From NCBI GenBank assembly GCA_021776825.1, contig JAJFFG010000040.1:1-61188 (forward strand): 61,188 nt of DNA, read 5' to 3'. The notes beneath the pieces are model-generated. The model did no database searches, was not told where the DNA came from, and saw only the letters and a list, made by a program, of their open reading frames with translations. A program made the position numbers and the translations under genes. Of this stretch, positions 42,564-52,300 are shown piece after piece. This DNA comes from Planctomycetota bacterium. Its GTDB lineage: Bacteria > Planctomycetota > JAJSAM01 > JAJVHW01. How positions within the stretch are numbered: the first letter of the stretch is position 1; each line of letters opens with the position of its first letter.

Positions 42564-43784
42564 CTACTCCGCCGTGTGCTTCAGCGTGAGTCGCACGACC
42601 CAGCAGCTGTTCGTCTCGGTCGAGTCCTCGGGGATCGCGTTCCAGCCGGACGGGATGCGGTCGTAGATCACAAGGAGATGGGTGTCGTCGAGCGCGACGA
42701 TCTCCGTGTAGCCGCTCGTCGTATCGAGTTTCTCGTCCGGCAGCGAGTCGTTGTGATTGGCCACGAGATCGACGCTGTGCCAGGCGATCCCGTCACCCTT
42801 GGGGTCCAGCCAGACGGAGACCCCCGGCCGGCCGGAGGACAGCGCGAGCGTCCCGTCGGTCATGCAGACGAGTCCCGGCATGACGGAACGTGGCCCGTCC
42901 ATCACCGAGCGCGTCCAGGTTGCGCCGTCGTCGTCGCTGTATGCCTGCCCGAGCGGCGAGCCGCCGCCGAGTCGGAACACACACAGCAGGCGACCGTCGG
43001 CGAGGCGCACCGTCGCAGCTTCGCCGGGACCGTCCCCCCCGGGCAGCGAGCACGCGGAGTCGGCAACGATGGACCGGAACTTCCAGGCGGTGCCGTTTCT
43101 CGACGTGGCGGTCACGAGCGAGAACCGCGGGTCGCCTTCGAACTTCCCGTAGAGCGTCGTCAGATACGCCCCGCTCTTGAGGACGACGGTCGAGCCGTTG
43201 AAGAAGAAGCCCGCGTGCCCGAGCTTCGGCGCCAGACTCCGGTCCTTCCGGGGCAGGCCGCGGAAGGTCACGCCCTTCCTCACCTTGAGCACGCGCCGAC
43301 CCTTCGGGTTGACGACGTACTCGCCGCCGAGCACTCCCTTGGACACGGTCCGAAGGTGGAACGGCAGGAACACCTGGTCACCGGCCTTGCGACGGAGGTT
43401 GCAGTCGCCGTAGGGCGCCACGACCGACGCGCTCCACGTCAATCCGCCGTCGCGCGACCAGGTGGCATCGCCGGTCGACTGCTTCACATGCACGTCTGCG
43501 TGGTTCTGCATCAACGCGACGAGGTCACCGTTGGCGAGCCGCACGACGGTCGGGAACCACAGGTAGCCGCGAGAGCGCGCCACCAGGACCGGCTCCGATG
43601 CGGTGACCTCCAAGCCCGGGAGCTTCAGCGTCGGCCGGTTCACCCAAGCCGGCGGCTTCTCCTCTGTCGATGAGTCCTGAGAGCGGGCGACGTCGGTCCC
43701 TGGTCCACCAACGAGACACAGCAGCGCTGCGGCGCCGATGAGGAGTGGGCAGTTCAGGTGACGGCGGAGGTTGGCGGGACGCAT
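42564..43784 (-). CDS. Secreted sialidase-like (BNR/Asp-box) protein
   Basis: A 406-residue protein from the ATG at 43784, with an N-terminal membrane/signal segment (LLIGAAALLCLVGG). Asp-box motifs SRDGGLTWS and SDDDGATWT mark a six-bladed sialidase-type propeller (YLWFPTVVRLANGDLVAL, GEAATVRLADGRLLCVFRLG, SGYTEIVALDDTHLLVIYDR). Probably a glycan hydrolase or binding protein; the catalytic Arg triad was not confirmed. Confidence 0.75.
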   Translation of the reverse strand: MRPANLRRHLNCPLLIGAAALLCLVGGPGTDVARSQDSSTEEKPPAWVNRPTLKLPGLEVTASEPVLVARSRGYLWFPTVVRLANGDLVALMQNHADVHVKQSTGDATWSRDGGLTWSASVVAPYGDCNLRRKAGDQVFLPFHLRTVSKGVLGGEYVVNPKGRRVLKVRKGVTFRGLPRKDRSLAPKLGHAGFFFNGSTVVLKSGAYLTTLYGKFEGDPRFSLVTATSRNGTAWKFRSIVADSACSLPGGDGPGEAATVRLADGRLLCVFRLGGGSPLGQAYSDDDGATWTRSVMDGPRSVMPGLVCMTDGTLALSSGRPGVSVWLDPKGDGIAWHSVDLVANHNDSLPDEKLDTTSGYTEIVALDDTHLLVIYDRIPSGWNAIPEDSTETNSCWVVRLTLKHTAE

Positions 43785-43889
43785 GGCACGTGCCTCGAGG
43801 CCCTCGTAGCCTACCGGCACGGGGTGTCGATACCGAGACGGGGGAGTCTCTTGGCTCCTCGCAGATCGGCGGCGGCCCCGGGCAAGTCA

Positions 43890-43903
43890 GTTAGGCCAAC
43901 CTA
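43890..43903. promoter_or_regulatory. DtxR/IdeR-box-like palindrome upstream of the peroxiredoxin-kinase gene
   Basis: GTTAGGCCAACCTA differs at two positions from the core of the iron-regulator box GTTAGCCTAACCTA. It lies 77 bases before the ATG at 43980 in the divergent region. No such regulator gene is in the window, so this is only a candidate. Confidence 0.25.
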
Positions 43904-43979
43904 GTCGCAGTCTCCGTGCACCCCGTACCTCTCCACGTGGACGGCATGACCGCTACCGCTGGGCGGTGTGGTTACATTG

Positions 43980-46469
43980 ATGCTGATGTCCTCGTATGCC
44001 CGCGTCGGTCGCTCTGCCCCGACATTCGACCTGCCATCCACGCGGCAAGGCGAGCGCGGGAGAGTCACCAACGCCGACTTCGCCGGTCGGTGGCTGTTGC
44101 TCATGTTCTACCCGCGGGACTTCTCGCTGGTCTGCCCGACGGAGATCGGTTCTCTCGCCGCGCGAATCGACGAGTTCGCGTCGCAGGAGTGCGAGATCGT
44201 CGCGGTGAGTGTCGACGACCTCGACACGCACGAGCGCTGGATGGCGACACCGCAGAACGAAGGTGGCGTCGGCACACTGCCGTTCTCGCTGGCGTCGGAT
44301 CCTCACGGTAAGACCGCGGAGCGCTTCGGCGCATACCTCGCCGATTCCGCCGTCGCGCTGCGTGCCATGTTTCTGATCGATCCGGACGGCGTGATCCAGT
44401 TCGCCCAGAGCCAGGGACTCGCCGTCGGTCGCGGCTCGGACGAGACGCTTCGTGTGCTCGCCGCTCTGCGTGCCGGCGGTCTCTGCGCCGTCAACGCGAA
44501 GGGAGGAGCGCTGCAGATCGACCCGGAACGCGCGCTCCGTCCCGGCTCGGTGATCTCGCGCTACAAGATCAAGAGCCGCGTGGGCGTCGGCGCGTTCGGT
44601 TCGGTTCTGCGCGCCGAAGACACGAAGCTCGGTCGAGAGGTCGCGCTGAAGGTTCTGCGCCACGCGAGCACGGATGCCGTGCGCGACATGCTCGTCGAGG
44701 CCCGGACCGCCGCCTCGATCGGGCACGAAAACATCGCCACCGTCTATGACGTGGAAGACCGCGAGGGTGTGCCCCTGATCGCGATGGAGTATCTGTCAGG
44801 CGGCAACCTGGAGACCGTTGCCGACGGAGCGGCGGCCTCGCCGGAGGACATCCTGCGCTACGCGGCAGACGTCGCGGCCGGACTTGCCGCCGCGCACGCG
44901 CGGGGTCTCGTCCACGGCGACATCAAGCCGTCGAACGTGATGCTGACCGACGAGGGGCGGGCCAAGATCGTCGACTTCGGGCTGGCGGTGCACGCCAGCG
45001 CCTTGTTGACGGAGGCCGTCGGGGACTCGGCCGACGGCATCGTGAGCGCCGGGCTGCCGGCGGCCTGCGTCCCGGAGCGACTGACGGCCGAACTCGACCT
45101 GGAGCGGTCGACGGCTGCGATCGAGAGCGTTGTCGGCAGCCTGCGCGGAAGTCCGCGGTACCTGGCTCCGGAGCGCTGGCAGGGACAGCCACCGTCGGCG
45201 GCGTCGGACGTCTGGGCACTCGGTCTGATGCTCGCAGAGCTCGCCACGGGGCGTCCGTTGATCGACTGCAGTTCCGTCGCCGCGCTCATCCCCTCCATCA
45301 TCTGCCTCGATGGCGCCGCGATCGGCGCAGCGCTGCCCAGCGCCCTCGAGGGTGTCATCGAAGGCTGTCTTCGCCAGGACCCGGCTGCGCGCACGGATGC
45401 CGCGACGCTCGCGCACGAGCTCACCGGCGCGTCGGGAGTGTCCCGGAGAGGGACCGGCAGCAGAGGCGAACCGTCCGTCGCGGCATCGTCCGGTCTCTAT
45501 CTCTCGCAAGCCGAGGAGCACTGGCTCGCCCCCGAGACGCTCGACGACGATCCCAGGCTGGGGGGTGCGCAGCGCGAGATGTTCCTGGGCGAGGAGCGCC
45601 CAGTCGTCGGCGGTGTCGTCCTGCTGCGCCGCCTGGGCGAGGGTGGCATGGGTGTGGTGTTCTACGGAGTGAACCCGCGACTGGGCCACGAGGTGGCCGT
45701 GAAGCTCCTGCCGCAGCGCGGCACCGCCGACGAGTCCCTTGCCGCGCGGTTCCTCCGCGAGGCGCGCTGCGCCGCCCGCGTGCGGAGCCCGCACATCGTC
45801 GCCGCCATCGACGTCGGGTACGACGAGAGCAGCGGCTGCCGCTACATCGTGATGGACTACGTTGCCGGGGTCACCGCGCACGACTGGGCACGCTCTGTGC
45901 GCGCGGGCGGCGCTGAACCCGACGAGCAGTCATCGCTCATCGTGGGGAGAGCGCTCGCAACCGGCTTGGCGGCGGCGCACGAAGCGGGGATCGTCCACCG
46001 GGATGTGAAGCCGGCCAACCTGCTCATTCCGGTCGTCGACCAGATACCGCGCATCGAAGCCGCCAGGCTCGCCGACATGGGACTCGCGCGGGCCGTCGAG
46101 GACCTGGCTCACCTCACCGGCACGTTGGACTGCCTCGGGACGCCCGGCTACATGGCTCCCGAGCAGATCGGGAGAGCCCGGGAGGCCACGCCCGCGGCCG
46201 ATGTGTTCGGGTGGGGGGCCACGCTGCACTCCGTGCTCACCGGGCGGCCTCCGTTCTCCGGGAAGGGCGCCGCCGACCTGATCGGTCGGACGCTCGCGAA
46301 TCGTCGCACCCCGCTCGCAAAGCTGCGTCCCGATCTCTCCGAGGCCGCGTGCTCGCTAATCGAGCGCTCACTCCACCCGATCCCGGAGCGTCGTCCGGCC
46401 CACGGCGCCGCCCTGCTCGCCGAGCTCGCGCGGTTCAGGTTGCCCGAAGCTCCGAACAGCCCCGCCTAG
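43980..46469 (+). CDS. Peroxiredoxin fused to two tandem Ser/Thr protein kinase domains
   Basis: An 829-residue soluble protein. Residues 7-175 are a Prx1/AhpC-type 2-Cys peroxiredoxin: peroxidatic Cys52 in FYPRDFSLVCPTEI and a candidate resolving Cys169 in GGLCAVNAKGG. Kinase 1 (195-485) has Gly loop GVGAFGSV, Lys224, HGDIKPSN (Asp314) and DFG (332). Kinase 2 (545-820) has GEGGMGVV, Lys575, HRDVKPAN (Asp675), DMG in place of DFG (699) and GTPGYMAPE. Both appear able to bind ATP. It is likely a peroxide-responsive signalling kinase. Starts at 43986 (ATG) or 43968 (GTG) are possible. No membrane segment is seen. Confidence 0.9.
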   Translation: MLMSSYARVGRSAPTFDLPSTRQGERGRVTNADFAGRWLLLMFYPRDFSLVCPTEIGSLAARIDEFASQECEIVAVSVDDLDTHERWMATPQNEGGVGTLPFSLASDPHGKTAERFGAYLADSAVALRAMFLIDPDGVIQFAQSQGLAVGRGSDETLRVLAALRAGGLCAVNAKGGALQIDPERALRPGSVISRYKIKSRVGVGAFGSVLRAEDTKLGREVALKVLRHASTDAVRDMLVEARTAASIGHENIATVYDVEDREGVPLIAMEYLSGGNLETVADGAAASPEDILRYAADVAAGLAAAHARGLVHGDIKPSNVMLTDEGRAKIVDFGLAVHASALLTEAVGDSADGIVSAGLPAACVPERLTAELDLERSTAAIESVVGSLRGSPRYLAPERWQGQPPSAASDVWALGLMLAELATGRPLIDCSSVAALIPSIICLDGAAIGAALPSALEGVIEGCLRQDPAARTDAATLAHELTGASGVSRRGTGSRGEPSVAASSGLYLSQAEEHWLAPETLDDDPRLGGAQREMFLGEERPVVGGVVLLRRLGEGGMGVVFYGVNPRLGHEVAVKLLPQRGTADESLAARFLREARCAARVRSPHIVAAIDVGYDESSGCRYIVMDYVAGVTAHDWARSVRAGGAEPDEQSSLIVGRALATGLAAAHEAGIVHRDVKPANLLIPVVDQIPRIEAARLADMGLARAVEDLAHLTGTLDCLGTPGYMAPEQIGRAREATPAADVFGWGATLHSVLTGRPPFSGKGAADLIGRTLANRRTPLAKLRPDLSEAACSLIERSLHPIPERRPAHGAALLAELARFRLPEAPNSPA

Positions 46470-46527
46470 GAGCCTGGCCGGGAGGGACGCTCGAGAAGAC
46501 GAGGCCGTATCTCGGACAGGCTCCTAG
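46466..46527. mobile_element. CTAG-ended palindrome, copy C, between convergent stops
   Basis: Perfect 11-bp ends CTAGGAGCCTG (46466-46476) and CAGGCTCCTAG (46517-46527) around 40 bases. The left CTAG contains the kinase stop and the right CTAG the peptidase stop. It may also act as a bidirectional terminator. Confidence 0.6.
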
Positions 46528-48320
46528 TACTCCAAGTCGGTCTTCGTGAACGGCCGCTTCGGCGGGCGCCCCAGGATGCGCCGCAGCGCGCGGTTCATCG
46601 TGGTGGGGTCGTTGTCGAATCCGCCGTGGCTGGTGCTGCGCGTGTAGGGGCCGCGAGAGCCGTCGGAGTAGCGGATCGTCGCCTTCCCGTCTGCGAGGTC
46701 CACCTGGTCAGCGAACTCGGCCATCCCGAGGAGCGGCCGCTTCGCGACGCGCTCGCACGCGTTCGACACCAGGAACAGGAGCGACTTGCGGTAGACGAAG
46801 GCGACGTTGTCGTCCAGCTCGAGGCGCTTGTTCAGGTTCAGGACCTCAAGGCTTCCGAGCTTCAGCTTCGTCTTCCCGCGGAGTACGGGCACGTACGCTC
46901 GGTCGTAGAGATCGACGCTGCACGCGGGCGCGAGCAGCGTGCACGTCTCGATCGTCCAGGACTGTCCGGCGAACGCCTTGAGCATGTGCGCGAAGAGCAC
47001 CGCACCCGTGCTGTGCCCAACCAGATGGATCTTCTTCTTCGTCGCACCCTTCGCGGACATCTCGTCGACGAAGATCTGCGCCGTACGAGTGGCCGCGCCT
47101 CGCTTCGCGAACGCCTGGCGGGCGTCCCGCTTCATCTCATCCCAGACCTTCGTGCCAAGTCCGCCCACGAGCGATTCGATGCGCCGGTCCGACCAGTCGA
47201 CAAGCCCACCGACGCGCGCCTTCGCGGCGCTGCCACCACGCCGAACGAGGTCCTTCAGCTGTTCCGCAAGTCCGGTGTCGTACATCACGTGGTACGGGTA
47301 GATGCGGTTGGCCTTGAAGACATCGCGCATGGCGCGTACGCGACGCGCGGAGGCCTTCGGGGCGTTCAGACCGCCGTGGCCGTAGATCAGCAGATGGTCG
47401 TACTTGGTGCTCTTGGCGACGAGCTTGGCCGTGTCGCGCACATCGTCCTCGTCGCTGTGATAGCGGCCGCTCGACTTGAACTTCCCGTCGTCGATGTGGA
47501 CGAAGTGGCCGGCGATCTCGATCCGCGGAACGCTCGGCTTCTTCTCGACGGCCTGCTCGTCGATCAGCGCGGCGCGAGGCCGGACGCCGAAGATCTGCGG
47601 CGTCGGAAGCGCCAGGCGCACGACCCACGCATCCATGAGGTTTCGCGCCCAGTCCTCATACGCCCAGAGGGCCGTGCCGCCCTTGCCCCAATCAGTGCCC
47701 CAGGAGTTCTGGATCCAGAATCCACGGGCGTCGTACCCGACGATCGCGAACGCGTGACCGCCGTCGATGGTCTTCCGGAAGGGGATCCTCCCGGACGCTG
47801 CGACGTTGTCCCAGCCGGCATGAACGTTGGCGCTGCACGCGATGACACCGACCTCGTTGAGCGCGGCGTGGAAGTCCGCGATCTCCGGGCGAACCCGGTA
47901 GTACGCGCCGATGGTGATGCTGCGCGCCTCCTCGGCGCGGGCGATGGTCAGTCGGCCCTTCTGCGTCGTGTACGGCCAGCTCTGATCGCGGCACACGCCG
48001 TTGTTCTTCCACCCGCGGATCGCGCCCCGGATGCTCGAGCCTTCGTAGTTGACGCCATCCCACTCGTCGAAGCGCTTCGCCATCTCGTAAAGCATCCGCG
48101 CGCTCACGCGGACCTCCGGCCGCCCGCGTAGTCGCTGCAGACGGTTGATCGTCGCCGCCGCCGCGAACCCCGTGCACGCGCCCTCGCGCCCTTGATTGAG
48201 GACCTCGCCCGTCGGGACGTCAGGATCGAGCGTCTCGGAGAGCGGCACGAGCGCCGGCTCGTAGATGCGATCCCGGAGGTCCGGTACGTCTTGCTTCGCG
48301 TTCTTGATCCAAGTGGGCAT
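46524..48320 (-). CDS. Papain-like (C1A) cysteine protease fused to an alpha/beta-hydrolase-like domain
   Basis: A 598-residue protein; ATG 48320 follows AGGAGA. Residues 30-235 form a papain fold with Cys49 (QGREGACTGFAAA), His189 (DGGHAFAIVGYD) and Asn205 (QNSWGTDWG). From about 305 an alpha/beta-hydrolase-like unit follows: LLIYGHGGLN and the nucleophile elbow HLVGHSTGAV (Ser437), with a possible catalytic His near the end (STSHGGFDND). No signal peptide is seen. It probably cleaves a peptide substrate and a second ester or amide; the pairing is unusual. Confidence 0.75.
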   Translation of the reverse strand: MPTWIKNAKQDVPDLRDRIYEPALVPLSETLDPDVPTGEVLNQGREGACTGFAAAATINRLQRLRGRPEVRVSARMLYEMAKRFDEWDGVNYEGSSIRGAIRGWKNNGVCRDQSWPYTTQKGRLTIARAEEARSITIGAYYRVRPEIADFHAALNEVGVIACSANVHAGWDNVAASGRIPFRKTIDGGHAFAIVGYDARGFWIQNSWGTDWGKGGTALWAYEDWARNLMDAWVVRLALPTPQIFGVRPRAALIDEQAVEKKPSVPRIEIAGHFVHIDDGKFKSSGRYHSDEDDVRDTAKLVAKSTKYDHLLIYGHGGLNAPKASARRVRAMRDVFKANRIYPYHVMYDTGLAEQLKDLVRRGGSAAKARVGGLVDWSDRRIESLVGGLGTKVWDEMKRDARQAFAKRGAATRTAQIFVDEMSAKGATKKKIHLVGHSTGAVLFAHMLKAFAGQSWTIETCTLLAPACSVDLYDRAYVPVLRGKTKLKLGSLEVLNLNKRLELDDNVAFVYRKSLLFLVSNACERVAKRPLLGMAEFADQVDLADGKATIRYSDGSRGPYTRSTSHGGFDNDPTTMNRALRRILGRPPKRPFTKTDLEY

Positions 48321-48652
48321 GACGTCGATCTCCTGTTCGCCTCGCGTGCGGGGCTGGTCACTCGGAAGGAATGAACGACGGAGATGTGGTTCATCCGCCA
48401 ACCGGAGACGTGGCGAGGACCGGGCGGGTTCGGAGCGCGGTGGAGCCCGGCGGCGGTCCGCGTGCTCGATTCAGTTTCGACGCTCGCAGGGAGACGAACT
48501 CGTCGCGGCCTCCCCCGCCGATGCGCAGCGCTTCACTCGGTCTCGAACAAGACCCCGGTGTTCCCGCTCGATGGACACCGACCGGTGAAGCAGGATCGGC
48601 AACACGTGCGCCGCCGCGGATGCGGCCACGGCGGCGCCGGTCGGCGCGCGAG
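48321..48652. other. Gene-free interval of 332 bp
   Basis: Upstream of the protease-hydrolase start; a promoter for it must be here, but no motif stands out. Confidence 0.5.
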
Positions 48653-49054
48653 CTACGTGACGGCGGCTGCGCCGGCCTCGGCAACGGTGTGGTCATTCTC
48701 AACCGAGCTGCCCGACACCCCGATCGCTCCGATGACGGTGTCGCCGCTCCGGATCGGAATGCCGCCCGGGAAGGTGATCAGACCGCCGTTGGAGTGCTCG
48801 ATGTTGAAGAGCGGGCCGCCCGGCTGCGAGAGGCCGCCGATGTCGCCCGTGTTCATGTCGAAGTAGCGCGCCGTGCGGGCCTTCTTCATGGCGATATCGA
48901 TCGACCCGAGCCAAGCACCATCCATGCGAACGAACGCCTTGAGATTGCCACCGGCGTCGACCACCGCGATGTCCATTTTGGTGTCGATCTCGGCACTCTT
49001 CTCCAGTGCGGCTGCAACGGCCGCCTTGGCCTGGCTGAGGGTGATATCGCTCAT
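48653..49054 (-). CDS. GlcG/HbpS-type heme-binding protein
   Basis: A 133-residue protein ([20 protein letters not shown]). The family order is complete: [49 protein letters not shown]. HbpS-like proteins bind haem or sense oxidative stress; others of this family act near glycolate genes. AGGTGG-like box (GGAGACC) precedes the ATG at 49054. Stand-alone, with no oxidase gene nearby. Confidence 0.88.
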   Translation of the reverse strand: MSDITLSQAKAAVAAALEKSAEIDTKMDIAVVDAGGNLKAFVRMDGAWLGSIDIAMKKARTARYFDMNTGDIGGLSQPGGPLFNIEHSNGGLITFPGGIPIRSGDTVIGAIGVSGSSVENDHTVAEAGAAAVT

Positions 49055-49384
49055 GGTGGTCTCCATCTGACGGGTCGTTTGGGGGGCCGGTTGGGGGGTG
49101 ACGGTGACGGCGCGTCCGGGCGCTGCTGCCACGACACGCGTTGGAGAGCGAGAGGCTATCGCGAGGGATGGAAGACGCGCGCAAGTCCCGGTCAGGACAG
49201 CCGGGGGCCGGACGAGCGCGCGACGCACGGACACCGCCGGATACCGAGATCGGTGAACGTCTCCCCGCGGTGATGACGTCCACCGGTCCCCGTACGCCGT
49301 AAGGGCCCGGACGGCTTCTGCCGGCGCGCCGGGAGCGGCGGTGCCCAGCGTGACGACCCCTACAGGTCGGGCATCAACCCCTCG
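49055..49384. other. Gene-free interval of 330 bp
   Basis: No coding character, repeat or clear promoter was seen. Confidence 0.5.
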
Positions 49385-52300
49385 CTACCGAACGATGCGC
49401 TTGACGCGAACGTCCCGGTCGCCCGCCATCACCCCGCCGGCGCGTCCGGCGAGGTCATGGCTGGCGTCGCCGGGCCCCTTCCAGCGCACGTCGAGTCGAT
49501 ACGGTCCGGCCTGGCTCGCCCGGACCAGGAGCAGGAAGCGTCCGTCCCTGTCCGTCACCGCGTTGGCGAACACGAGGCCCGAGCGCGCGGTGACGCGCGC
49601 TCCGGAGATCGGTGTGCCGTCGGTGTCGACGAACGTGCCGGTGATCTCCGCCGCCGCCTCGAGCTGCATCACGATCTCCTGGCCGTCCGGCACACCGCGC
49701 GCGGGCGACGGCGCCGCGTACCGATCGCTGATGCAGGCTCCGCCGCTCGCCCCCGACAGCCAGTACCCGAAAAAGTCGAGATCGACGCGTGGCAGTCCGG
49801 TGAAGTGCGCGCGCCCGGTCGCATCCGTCTCCTGCCTGACCCACCTCCTCCCCCCCGGCGGGTTCGTCATGATTTTCTCGTTCGCGAGGGGGGTCCCGTC
49901 CGGCGCGAGCAGCAGCACGGTGATCGTGCCGTCCATGACGGGCAGCGACATCTCGACGCGCACGTCGGTGGTGCCCGCGGTCACTCCACGCAGGCTGCCG
50001 CTCAGGGTGTCGGGCTCGTCTACGTCGCGATCCATGACCTGGGCGCGTAGCTCGGCGGTCACACCGCGCGGGACGGTGAGCGTGAAGCGACCGTCCGCCT
50101 TCGTGTAGCCCTCGCGGGGGAACGCGTAGCCGTCGGTCCAGTGCGCGCTGACCTGGACCTTCTCGACCGGCTGGCCATCGCGATCGACGGCGACGCCGGA
50201 GATCGTCTCGCCGCGCCGGAGGATCAGTTCCACGCCGGCCGATCCCCTCGCGGGATGGACGGGGTCCGCGCGGACGAACCGCTGAGATCGATCCACGTAC
50301 GGCGAGACGAGCACGACGGCGCCCGGCACGTCGGCGCGCGCGACTCCGTCGGCGTTCGTCGAGACGTTCTTACCCTGTGCGCCATCGAACTCGAGCGAGA
50401 GTCGCACGTCCGGGACGGGCATGCCGGACTCGTCGATCACTCGGACGGTGAACGTCCCCGCGGCGAGTTCGGGTGCGTACTGCAGGACGACCGGTCCCGA
50501 CTCGGCGCCCGCGACAATCTCAACGACGGCGCGGACCGCGCCGTACGTCTCGTCGGCGGCCGACACCACGTAGGTGCCCGGGCCGAGGTCCGAGAAGGCG
50601 AAGCGTCCGAGATCGTCGGTTGCGATCCTCGCGGAGTCGGCGTGATCGCCCGCGGCGGCGGGCACGGGCAGCTTCAGCGTGACGTCCCGACTCGGGAGCG
50701 GGAGGGCGTCTGGACCCAAGACCTGGCCGACGATCGCACGTGCCTGCGGAGGCCGCAGGACACCGAGATCGATCTCGCCCGGACCGGCCGCCCGCGGGCC
50801 GAACTCGGCGACGTACCGCCCGTGGCCGCGCGCGATGACGAAGAGAGCGTGCGGGAACTCGCGCGAGAGCCCCTCGATGCGGAAGGCACCGTCGGCGTCG
50901 GTGCGCGCAGAGCCGACGCTCAGCGCCTGTTGCTGTCTCGGACCGCGCGTCCCGATCGCGTGCACAAACGCCCCTACGACGGTCGCACCGTCCCGGTCGA
51001 CGACCGTGCCGACGATGACGTCGCCGCTCTGGAGCTCGATCCGGAGCTCCTGCCCCTCCGCGACGATCGCGCTGCCCCGAGCGTAGTCGGCATGCGTCGC
51101 ATGCACGTCGCGGACGGCGCCAGCTCCGGGGATCGTGAAGCGCCCCTCGTCATCGGACGTGACGGCGTGCTGCTGCACCCAGTGCCGCCCGACGACCGCG
51201 CCGACGACCGGCGCCGCCGTGACCGCGTCGACGATCACGCCCGAGATGTCGAACCCGCGCTCGAGAACGATGTCGATCCGTTCCTGCTCGCCGCTGGCGA
51301 CCGTCTGGGGTGGGGCGTCCACGAAGCCGTTCGCCGTCACGCGCAGCCACGCCTCGGAACCGGCCGGCAGGTGCGGGACGTGCAGATGACCGTCCGCGTC
51401 GGTCATCGCGTTCAGCTCGATCTGCGGGCCTGTCCGGCCACGCCGCCGCCCCCGAACGAGAGCGCCGGCGACCGGCGTGCCGTCGGCGTCGCGAACGTAC
51501 ACGTCGAGCGGCGCCGCGGGAGGCAGCACGATCCGCACGCGCGCCCCGGCCTGCACACGCGGCAGCAACACCTCCGCGCGGCCGTCGGCGGTCACGCGCA
51601 GGTCGACGGTCTCGCCCCGCGCGAGACGCAGAGCGAAGCGCCCTCCGGCATCCGCGATCGTCGCCGGACCCGCGACCTCCAGCTCGTAGAACGCCAGATC
51701 GAGCAGGTCCCACTGCCAGCCGGGTCGCGTCACGGCTGCGACGGACGCGCCGGCCACCGGGGCGCCGTTCTCGTCCACGACGAGCCCGTGAAGATCGAGC
51801 TGGCGGTCGATCTCGGAGAAGTCGACACGCGCTCCGACCTCGACGCCCGGAGGAGGCTCCGGGTCCGGGATCTGCTCGGCCCGCGCCGTGTGCACGCGGC
51901 CGCCACCGTCGCCGTCGCCATCCGCCACGGCGGCGCCCGGCCGAGGAGCCTTCCCACCGCCGGACGTCGCGAGCATCGTGCCGCCGACCACGAATCCGAG
52001 CAGCGCCACCGCCGCCACTATGAGCTTCTTCAGACCGGTCATGACGAGCACTCCTCCCCAGCCCGCGGCGACCGCGGTCTCCAGTCCGGGCGACGTTCGC
52101 TCGAGCGCCGGTCCCGCGAGCAGCAGCAGGGCCGCGCGGCCTCCGCGTCGCTCCTCGAGCTTCGTGCGCAGCATGGCGAACGCGCGCCGCTGCCGCGTCT
52201 TCACGGCCTCCTCGGAGACCCCCTGGCGCTCGGCCGTCTCGGCACCCGTCAGGCCCTCGAAGAAGCGCAGGAGAACGGTCTCGCGGTACGGCTCGTCCAG

